Assembly (NCBI RefSeq): GCF_030866785.1
Contig: NZ_CP133018.1
Location: 3,100,001-3,164,000 of the forward strand
Length of the DNA stretch: 64,000 nucleotides
Direction of reading: 5' to 3'
Source of the DNA: Agromyces protaetiae
GTDB taxonomy: Bacteria; Actinomycetota; Actinomycetes; Actinomycetales; Microbacteriaceae
Made by a program: the position numbers and the translations under genes
Notes under the pieces: model-generated
What the model saw: only the letters and a program-made list of their open reading frames with translations
Databases searched by the model: none
Told to the model about the DNA's origin: nothing
Shown here: in pieces, positions 39,322 to 45,499 of the stretch
Layout: each line of letters starts with the position of its first letter
Numbering within the stretch: the stretch's first letter is position 1

Positions 39322-39406
39322 TTCCTTGCTCAGGAATCCCCGGCCGCAGTGCGGCGTGTCGGCGCTCGACACGCCGCACCCATCGCCGTCGTTCCTGAGC
39401 AAGGAA
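39322..39406. repeat. 85-bp palindromic element, copy 2
   Basis: The same 15-bp terminal inverted repeats and the same internal stem as copy 1, differing at only a few bases (loop GCT in place of CAC). Both copies have the same orientation and length, 257 bp apart. The flanks, CGCTCGCCCAC on the left and GAGCGGGAC on the right, are also partly shared. Confidence 0.85.
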
Positions 39407-39542
39407 TGCGCCGACGAGCGGGACGTCCGCCGTATACCCTCGGGGCCGGCGGTCGGTGAGACGCGGGGCGTGGGGCGGGGGCAGCGCGCGTCCGTGGCCG
39501 ATACGCTCGAAGGCGATCATCGATCCTGACGAAAGGTCGCCC

Positions 39543-40172
39543 GTGCGCCCCGACGACGCCGTTCTCGCCGCCCAGCCCGAGGAGTTCCGGTTCGCCCGCT
39601 CGACCGTGAAGACGGTCGTGTACACGACGCTCGCGGTGCTCGCGGTGGTCGGGCTCGTGCTCGCGCTGCTGAACTTCGAGGCGATTCGCGACGATGCCGG
39701 CAACATGAGCGGGCGGCGCGCGGGGCTCAGCCCCGTCGTGGCCCCGGTCGTCGTCATCGGCGCGGCCTTCTTCGCCGTGCTCTTCGGGCTGCTGGCCTGG
39801 CGCGAGTCGTCAGGCTGGCGCCGGCTGCCCTCGGGAACCCCGCTCTCGGCGCGCCGGTTCACGGTCGCGGGCGGCGACGACGACGCCGCCGCCCTGCACG
39901 CACGCTTCGCGACCGGCGACCCCGCAGAGTACCTGCCGGTGCCGAACCACAAGAAGGGCGACATCGCGGTGCGCGTGTACCTCGCGAAGGCCGACCGGCT
40001 CGCCTTCGTCACGGTGCAGCGCGGCACGGGAGCCGACGCGCGCACCTGGCCGCTGATCACCCTCCGCGACCGTGGGTACGTGCAGCTGAAGAACCTGCAG
40101 CCGGCCGACTTCGGCCAGCCCGCGAAGAAGGCCGGCGCGGCCGGTTCCATCGACCCGTTCCTCCGCGGCTGA
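39543..40172 (+). CDS. Hypothetical two-helix membrane protein
   Basis: A 209-residue protein of unknown function. Two membrane helices lie at about 26-46 (VVYTTLAVLAVVGLVLALL) and 62-82 (VVAPVVVIGAAFFAVLFGLL). A soluble C-terminal domain of about 120 residues follows and contains LAKADRLAFVTVQRGTG and WPLITLRDRGYVQLKNL. The GTG at 39543 is preceded by GAAAGGT. Its stop overlaps the ATG of the next gene by one base (TGATG), so the two are coupled. Confidence 0.75.
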   Translation: MRPDDAVLAAQPEEFRFARSTVKTVVYTTLAVLAVVGLVLALLNFEAIRDDAGNMSGRRAGLSPVVAPVVVIGAAFFAVLFGLLAWRESSGWRRLPSGTPLSARRFTVAGGDDDAAALHARFATGDPAEYLPVPNHKKGDIAVRVYLAKADRLAFVTVQRGTGADARTWPLITLRDRGYVQLKNLQPADFGQPAKKAGAAGSIDPFLRG

Positions 40173-41014
40173 TGACCGGCAGCGAGTCCGTCGACGGAAC
40201 CGGCTGCGATCGCCTCGACGCAACGGCCGGCGAGGCCGTCGTCGGCGGACCGGCCGGCACGGGCCCCGCGGCGCGCCCCGCCGCCGGCGCGCCCGGCGCG
40301 CTGCGCTTCGAAGCGCTCGTCGATCGCGCGAAGACCGACTCCGGGCGACGCTGGAACGCCGGGTTCATCGTGACGGGCAGCCTGCTCGTCACGCTCGCCG
40401 CGGCCGGCATCGCGCTGCTGGTCGTGTCCGGCTTCGGCTCGTGGTTCACGATCGCGCTGGTCTCGGTCTTCGGCGTCGCCGCGGTGGGCATGATCGTGAC
40501 CAGTGTGCTGCGCGGCCGGATCCTGCGCCTGCTTGCAGGCCCCGGCGCGGTCGCCTGCCGCGTGACGGACACCGGCGTGACGCTCGCGAACTCCCCCGAG
40601 ATCGGCTGGGATGAGCTCGTCTTCATCGGCGTGCTGAACGACCGGCCGCGGACGAATCGGCTCAAGCGGGTACCGGTGTACGGGTGGGCCGGGCGCGCCG
40701 CGCTCAAAGCCGGCAACGGCACGATCCTGTGCGAGCTGGCCGTGCGCGACGGCGAGGCGTTGCGCGCGCGGTTCACGGACCGGGCCGGCGCGAAGCGCGT
40801 GAGCCTGTACAGCCGGTACGCCGACGGCGCGCGCCGCGGGCTCATCCCGCTGCTGCTCGACGCCGTGCTCTCCGAGGAGACCACGCAGGCCGTGGTCACG
40901 GTGCTCTTCGCCGAGGCCGCCGCCCGCGGCATCCCGCATGCCGTGCACGAGAACGCCTTCGCCTTCACCAAGTGGAAGGGCCCCCAGCTCGACCCGACCT
41001 GGCCCGCCCTCTGA
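40172..41014 (+). CDS. Hypothetical two-helix membrane protein
   Basis: A 280-residue protein coupled to the previous gene. An Ala/Gly/Pro-rich N-terminus of about 45 residues precedes two helices (IVTGSLLVTLAAAGIALLVV and FTIALVSVFGVAAVGMIVTS). The soluble part has TDTGVTLANSPEIGWDELVF, reminiscent of YcxB-like or PH-like membrane-anchored proteins, which is only a suggestion. It converges on the small genes at 41090-41724. Confidence 0.72.
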   Translation: MTGSESVDGTGCDRLDATAGEAVVGGPAGTGPAARPAAGAPGALRFEALVDRAKTDSGRRWNAGFIVTGSLLVTLAAAGIALLVVSGFGSWFTIALVSVFGVAAVGMIVTSVLRGRILRLLAGPGAVACRVTDTGVTLANSPEIGWDELVFIGVLNDRPRTNRLKRVPVYGWAGRAALKAGNGTILCELAVRDGEALRARFTDRAGAKRVSLYSRYADGARRGLIPLLLDAVLSEETTQAVVTVLFAEAAARGIPHAVHENAFAFTKWKGPQLDPTWPAL

Positions 41015-41089
41015 TCCCGGGGCGTCGTCGTCAGGATCTGTGGGTCGCCGGGCCCGGGCACCCGCGAATCGTGACGGGAACCGGTACGG

Positions 41090-41422
41090 CTACCAGCCGG
41101 GGCTGCCCTGGCACGCGACGCCGAGGCCGTTGAAGCCGATGTTCGGGTCTTTGAAGAGGCGCCACGCCTCGGCGGTGTCGCCGGCGCGCGCAGCGGCATC
41201 CATCTGGTGCAGGGTGGCGATGGCGATCGGATGCCACGTCAGGTAGTCGGCCTCGTCGATGCCCTCGGTGCCCGCGGCGAGCACCTGCCGCACGGCACCG
41301 ATGCGCTCGACCAGGTCGGGCGCGACCGATGGCTTCATGGTCGCGAGGATGCCGGTCTCGACGAGTGCGAGCACCGGCTGGCGGAGTGCCTCGCAGCGTG
41401 CCGCGAGCGCGTCGCTGGTCAC
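41090..41422 (-). CDS. Small hypothetical protein, possible immunity-associated
   Basis: A 110-residue soluble protein not recognised. It is mostly helical, with LTWHPIAIATLHQMDAAARA and a C-terminal GFNGLGVACQGSPGW. Its ATG overlaps the stop of the gene at 41419-41724 by four bases (ATGA). The two-gene unit is divergent from a TNT-domain toxin-like gene, which raises the possibility of an antitoxin role. No direct evidence supports this. Confidence 0.6.
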   Translation of the reverse strand: MTSDALAARCEALRQPVLALVETGILATMKPSVAPDLVERIGAVRQVLAAGTEGIDEADYLTWHPIAIATLHQMDAAARAGDTAEAWRLFKDPNIGFNGLGVACQGSPGW

Positions 41423-41724
41423 CGGCCGGCCGCCTCGGGCCGCACGAACTTCTCTTTCGGCGTGCGCTTGCCCGCGCGGAACGCCTCCAGCACGACGTGC
41501 GGCGCGACCGCGGATGCGGCGAAGAGCGCGCTCTCGTCGGCGGCGACGTAGATCGAGCCACCGCCGCGCGTGCCGCTCACGACCACGACCGCGTCGTCGT
41601 CGGGCAGCAGCCGGAACCCGGGGTCCACGTCGGGCTGGATGCGGCGGAACAGTTCGGTGCCCACGTCGATCAGGCGCTGCTGCTCGGCCGTGGGCTCGCC
41701 TTCGACGAACGCGCTCTCGGTCAT
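41419..41724 (-). CDS. Small hypothetical protein, paralogue of the product at 44607-44906
   Basis: A 101-residue acidic protein. GGGSIYVAADESALFAASAV and LEAFRAGKRTPKEKF align with GGSQILVGDDGTLLFGTSAL and LDSWRSGRRTP of the product encoded next to the large type VII effector. Its N-terminal half (LIDVGTELFRRIQPDVDPGF) also matches in outline. It is 87 bp from the divergent TNT gene. A neutralising or chaperone role is an inference from context. Confidence 0.65.
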   Translation of the reverse strand: MTESAFVEGEPTAEQQRLIDVGTELFRRIQPDVDPGFRLLPDDDAVVVVSGTRGGGSIYVAADESALFAASAVAPHVVLEAFRAGKRTPKEKFVRPEAAGR

Positions 41725-41811
41725 GCGTCCCACTCTATCGACGACGGCGCCCCGAGACATGGGGAGGACTGCCCGTCGGAAACCTCCCACGCGACCAATA
41801 CGCTTGGAGGC

Positions 41812-42435
41812 ATGTTCGACGACCTCCGGCGCCAGCTCGACGACCGACGCGTGCCTCACCGGGCCGTACGCCTCCCGGGCGACGAGGCGCCCCCGCTCGA
41901 GGGCGCGCTCGCGATCGTGCCCGACGACGGCGGGTTCGACCTCGTGACGATCGACTATGGGCGCACGGTGCCGCTCGGACGGGCGGACGACGAGAGCTCG
42001 GCCGCGGCGCTGCTGCTCGACTACCTCGACCGTCCGCTGCCCGCGCCGCGGCGCATCACGGGCGACGAGTACCGCGCACTCGCGGCCTCGACCGCGGCCC
42101 AGGCCGACGAGCTGCGCCCGCGGCTCACCGAAGGGTCGCTGCTGATCCAGCTCCCAGCGGGGCTCGCGGTCGACCGCATCGGTGCGCTCGACGGCGTGAT
42201 GCTCTTCCCGGCCGAGACCTCGGTCGAGGAGCGCGCGCTCCCCGCGACCGCGCTCACCGATGACGCGCATCTGCACCGCTTCCTCACCGCGGCCGACGTG
42301 CTCGTGCGGGCCGAGATTGTGGCCCCGTGGTTCGGTCAGCCCGGTGGTGGCGTGCGGTTCACGCTTGCCGAGGACTTTGTGGGTGTCCGCGACCTGGTGG
42401 TCGGCGGTGCCCTGGAGCGCGTCGAGGTCGACTGA
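41812..42435 (+). CDS. TNT-domain protein (putative NAD glycohydrolase)
   Basis: A 207-residue protein. Residues about 105-207 match the TNT domain named after the tuberculosis necrotizing toxin: GSLLIQLPAGLAVDRIG with the first Arg, then VEERALPATAL with the second, then VAPWFGQPGGGVRF with the glutamine, and VRDLVVGGALE. The N-terminal 100 residues are a separate domain seen with TNT domains in other Actinobacteria. No secretion signal is present. GGAGGC precedes the ATG. Divergent small genes could encode immunity. Confidence 0.8.
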   Translation: MFDDLRRQLDDRRVPHRAVRLPGDEAPPLEGALAIVPDDGGFDLVTIDYGRTVPLGRADDESSAAALLLDYLDRPLPAPRRITGDEYRALAASTAAQADELRPRLTEGSLLIQLPAGLAVDRIGALDGVMLFPAETSVEERALPATALTDDAHLHRFLTAADVLVRAEIVAPWFGQPGGGVRFTLAEDFVGVRDLVVGGALERVEVD

Positions 42436-42501
42436 CCGCGTACTCGCGTTCCGCGTCGGGTCCGATCCGCACACGAGGCGCGAACGCATGAGCGCGTCGG
42501 T

Positions 42502-43322
42502 TCACCCGTTCGATGCCGGCGACGCCGTGTAGAACGCGGTCAGCACCGGTCCCAGGCGATCCGGGGCGGGAACATGCCCTGGGACTTCGATCGTCGTCCG
42601 CCGCGCGTCGGGCAGGTGTGCGGCGGCGACGTCGGCGGCGGCTCCGAAGAAGTCGACCGGCAGCCCCGCAGAATGCGGATCGACACTCGCGCCGGTGGTG
42701 AGGAGCACCGGCTGATGCACCTCTGCGAGCCGGGCAGCGGGGGTGGGCCGTCGCCGAGGCAGGCGGCGTCGTAGCGCAGCGTCGGCGCGAGCCCGCGCAA
42801 CGCCGGCCAGACCGGTGCGGCTTCGGCGGCCGCGATGTCCCCATCGGACGAGCCGGCGAGTCGCATGAACAGGCGCAGCGCTTCGTCCCGGTCGTCGGCG
42901 TCGAGCGCCTCGGCGAGGGCGAGGGTGTAGTCGCGCCAGGCGGCGAGCATCTCGTCCCCGAGCAGGTATGGAACCTCGTGGACGCCGATCCGCCGGATCG
43001 GCACGCCGGCGGCCGCGGCCTCGAGCACGAGAGCCCCGCCCGAGGACGCTCCGAACACGTGCGCGGGTCCGCCGGTTGCGTCGATGACCGCGGCGAGGTC
43101 CTCGACCTCACGCTCGACGGCGTATGGGTCGGTGTCCCCGCTGTCGCCGCGCCCTCGGCGTCGATAGGCGACGACGGCGAACGTCTCGGCCAGGTGCTCC
43201 CCGAGGGGGATGTTCTCGCTGCCGTCGTCCAGCCCTCCGCTGACGAGAACCAGGGTGGGGCCGTCGATGCTGAGCCGGTCGTACCCGATCCGGGTGCCGT
43301 CGGCGGATGTCACGTGTGGCAT
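42502..43322 (-). pseudogene. Alpha/beta hydrolase gene with a frameshift
   Basis: The first frame starts MPHVTSADGTRIGYDRLSID and contains the nucleophile elbow FGASSGG, then loses similarity near 42740 after GDGPPPLPG. The natural continuation (RLAEVHQPVLLTTGASVDPH and EVPGHVPAPDRLG, with the likely catalytic His) is found in another frame and ends at 42502. A single missing base in a C-run explains it. It is either a recent pseudogene or a sequencing error. It is divergent from an HxlR regulator. Confidence 0.8.
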
Positions 43323-43342
43323 ACATTCGCTCCTTCGCGTTG

Positions 43343-43357
43343 CTCCTACTTTAGGAG
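43343..43357. promoter_or_regulatory. Palindromic operator candidate between hydrolase and hxlR
   Basis: CTCCTA-CTT-TAGGAG is a perfect 15-bp palindrome in the 68-bp gap between the divergent starts. AGTACTAT at 43377-43384 is a second short symmetrical site. HxlR regulators bind TACT-type palindromes, so autoregulation and control of the hydrolase are plausible. Confidence 0.5.
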
Positions 43358-43390
43358 TATTTGGTCGTGAATAGGAAGTACTATTGGGAG

Positions 43391-44038
43391 ATGCGAACGT
43401 ATCGCGACCTGTGCGGGATCGCTCGGGCCCTCGACATCGTCGGGGAGCGGTGGGCTCTGTTGGTGGTGCGGGAACTGCTGTTCGGACCGAAACGGTTCGC
43501 CGAGCTGCACCGTGGGTTGCCGGGCATGAGTCAGAACGTCCTGACCCAGCGGCTGCGGGACCTGGAGCAGGCCGACGTCCTGGTGCGGAGACGCGGCCTG
43601 CCGCCGTCCCCCGGTCTCGTGTACGAACTCACCGATCACGGCCGCGACCTGGAGCCGGTGCTGCTCGCGCTCGGACGCTGGGGCAGTCCGCTGCCGCCCG
43701 GCCCCGACTCAGCCGACGAGCTCAGCCCGGACGCGCTGGTAGTCGCGCTGCGCACCACGTTCGACGCGGCCGCGGTCGCCGGACTGCACGCGACCGTCCG
43801 GCTGGAACTGCCCGGCGACGCGTTCATGCTCACCGTCCACGACGGGCGATTGCAGGTCCAGCGAGGAGACGCGCCGGCCGATGCGGTGCTTGCCGCGTCG
43901 GTGCGCGTGGTCCAGGAGCTGGTCTTCGACGAGAGGCCGCTGCAGGATGCCGTCCGACTCGGGGACGCTCGCGTGAGCGGAGACCTTGCACGCATGGCCC
44001 GCATCCTCGCGAGCTTCGACGACCATCGCGGCTCCTGA
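43391..44038 (+). CDS. HxlR family regulator with C-terminal SCP2-like domain
   Basis: A 215-residue regulator. The N-terminal winged helix (about 1-105) has the signature DLCGIARALDIVGERWALLV, then FGPKRFAELHRGLPGMSQNV and LVYELTDHGRDLEPVLLALG. The C-terminal 110 residues resemble the sterol-carrier-like domain found in this subfamily. ATG 43391 is used because family proteins begin here; GTG 43367 has AGGAG ten bases upstream and is an alternative. It is divergent from the broken hydrolase. Confidence 0.88.
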   Translation: MRTYRDLCGIARALDIVGERWALLVVRELLFGPKRFAELHRGLPGMSQNVLTQRLRDLEQADVLVRRRGLPPSPGLVYELTDHGRDLEPVLLALGRWGSPLPPGPDSADELSPDALVVALRTTFDAAAVAGLHATVRLELPGDAFMLTVHDGRLQVQRGDAPADAVLAASVRVVQELVFDERPLQDAVRLGDARVSGDLARMARILASFDDHRGS

Positions 44039-44073
44039 GCTCGCCTGAGCCCGTCTGGACCCGGAACCGTCCG

Positions 44074-44610
44074 CTACGCGACCAGCGGAGGGACCGCGCG
44101 AGCCTTCGGATCGAGGAACGCCGCCATCAGCTCGGCCTCGGAAGCCCGCGCGAACCGCGCGAATCGGACCGCGTCGTTCGCCGCGGACGCACCCGACCAG
44201 AAACGCGCCGACAGCGTCGTTCCCGACTCGTCCCAGCGCAGCTCCACGGCCCCGGGCAGGTCCACGAGCTCGAACCCCGCGGGCAGGGCGGCACGATCGA
44301 CCGGGACCTCGAACCTCGGTAACTGCAGTCGGTACCGCGCCGCGGCCCCCAACCGGAGCACGAGCGCGCGCCGCACCGGCGAGAGTGCGGTGCTCGACAC
44401 CACGGGGCGGGCCTGTCCCCCGCGCTCGCTCGTCTCGAGCAGGAACTCGCCGTCCCGTTCGACGACGGAATCGATGAGCTCCATGTCGCTGAACCGGGCG
44501 AGCACGCCGGCACGCGGCGGCAGCGGCACCGTACGCGCCTGTTCGGCGAACGCGATCAGCGCCGGGTCGTCGAGCCCCTGCGCGTCGAACCCCTGCGCGT
44601 CCGTGTTCAC
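44074..44610 (-). CDS. Hypothetical protein at the end of the type VII effector operon
   Basis: A 178-residue soluble protein, not recognised. It is rich in beta-type segments (VLARFSDMELIDSVVERDGE, FELVDLPGAVELRWDESGTT) and ends ASEAELMAAFLDPKARAVPP. Its GTG overlaps the preceding stop (GTGA). Position as third gene after the effector suggests an immunity or accessory role for one of the toxin domains; this is inference from gene order only. Confidence 0.7.
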   Translation of the reverse strand: MNTDAQGFDAQGLDDPALIAFAEQARTVPLPPRAGVLARFSDMELIDSVVERDGEFLLETSERGGQARPVVSSTALSPVRRALVLRLGAAARYRLQLPRFEVPVDRAALPAGFELVDLPGAVELRWDESGTTLSARFWSGASAANDAVRFARFARASEAELMAAFLDPKARAVPPLVA

Positions 44611-44906
44611 GCGTCGCGCCGCTGCGCCGCGGCCGCGTCGAGGTCGGCGGCGGGCGTGCGACGACCCGAACGCCAGCTGTCGAGCATCGCATCGCGCGAG
44701 AGCGCCGACGTGCCGAACAGCAGCGTGCCGTCGTCGCCCACGAGGATCTGACTGCCGCCGAAGCCGAGCTGCCACACGTAGACGGCACCGTCGGCCGCGA
44801 TCGCCTCGGCGCCGAACGGCAGGCCGGGGGTGAGCGCGTCGAGGTAGCCGCGACCGCGGGCCGCGAGGGTCTCCTGCTCGGGGGTCAGCTGCGAGGCATC
44901 CGTCAT
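44607..44906 (-). CDS. Small hypothetical protein, second gene after the effector
   Basis: A 99-residue protein whose middle (AADGAVYVWQLGFGGSQILV, DDGTLLFGTSALSRDAMLD) resembles the protein at 41419-41724. It overlaps both neighbours by four bases (ATGA upstream, GTGA downstream), so the three small genes are translated together. The same family near both toxin-type loci suggests an immunity or chaperone function. Confidence 0.7.
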   Translation of the reverse strand: MTDASQLTPEQETLAARGRGYLDALTPGLPFGAEAIAADGAVYVWQLGFGGSQILVGDDGTLLFGTSALSRDAMLDSWRSGRRTPAADLDAAAAQRRDA

Positions 44907-45499
44907 CGCCCGTCTCCTTCTCGAGGCGCCGCGGGCGCCAGCTCATCCAGGTCGCGCGGGGCGCCGCCCGTCTCCACGAGGAAGGCCAGGTGCTCCTTGA
45001 GCGGCCGGCGGGCCACATTGTCGACCGACTCGGACCCGCCCGCAGCGAGCGGCAAGACGAAGCCGAAGCACTCGTCGATCGCCGGCACGCCGAGCGCCGC
45101 GACCGCGTCGTCGTAGATGCTGCGCTGCAGCCTGGTCGAGTGCTCCTGCGGGTCTTCGAGGTCGGCGAAGATCATGCCGTTCGCCCGCTTCGCGAAGGTG
45201 ACGTAGAAGCCGTACCGGAACATCACGAGGACGAACGCCCCGTCGTGGAGCACGACGAGGTCACCCCACGCCGTTGCGAACACCGGGAGTGCCCCGGGGT
45301 GCGACGGCAGCAGCGTGTCCATGACCGGCAGCAGAGTCGCCGGGTCGATCAGTCGCGCGAAGCCGTCGGCGCTGATCAGCGCGCCGTCGGCGGTCCAGGC
45401 ATCCTCGACGCGCGCGGGCACGAGCTCGCCGTACCGTTCGACCACCTCTGGGGAGATCGCGCCGACGACCCGGAATCCCGGCTGGAAGTGCTCGTTCAT
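44903..45499 (-). CDS. DUF1851/Tdi1-like immunity protein
   Basis: A 198-residue soluble protein. The layout EVVERYGELVPARVEDAW, FARLIDPATLLPVMDTLL, LPVFATAWGDLVVLHDGAFV and LGVPAIDECFGFVLPLAAGG fits the GAD-like plus DUF1851 (Tdi1 C-terminal) proteins. In Agrobacterium, Tdi1 neutralises the Tde1 DNase that carries an Ntox15 domain. Here the ATG overlaps the stop of an effector ending in an Ntox15-type domain, so it is the likely cognate immunity protein. Confidence 0.75.
   Translation of the reverse strand: MNEHFQPGFRVVGAISPEVVERYGELVPARVEDAWTADGALISADGFARLIDPATLLPVMDTLLPSHPGALPVFATAWGDLVVLHDGAFVLVMFRYGFYVTFAKRANGMIFADLEDPQEHSTRLQRSIYDDAVAALGVPAIDECFGFVLPLAAGGSESVDNVARRPLKEHLAFLVETGGAPRDLDELAPAAPREGDGR

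Larger units (their letters stand above)
38873..39542. other. Repeat-rich intergenic region without a supported gene
   Basis: About 670 bp between a minus-strand and a plus-strand membrane protein gene. It contains a 14-bp tandem repeat (38983-39056) and two 85-bp palindromic elements (39065-39149 and 39322-39406). Open frames across it run through the repeats and show no family similarity. Confidence 0.6.

Noticed and set aside
39065..39406. Insertion sequence
   Set aside because: The two palindromic elements lie too close together and no transposase frame is present between or near them.
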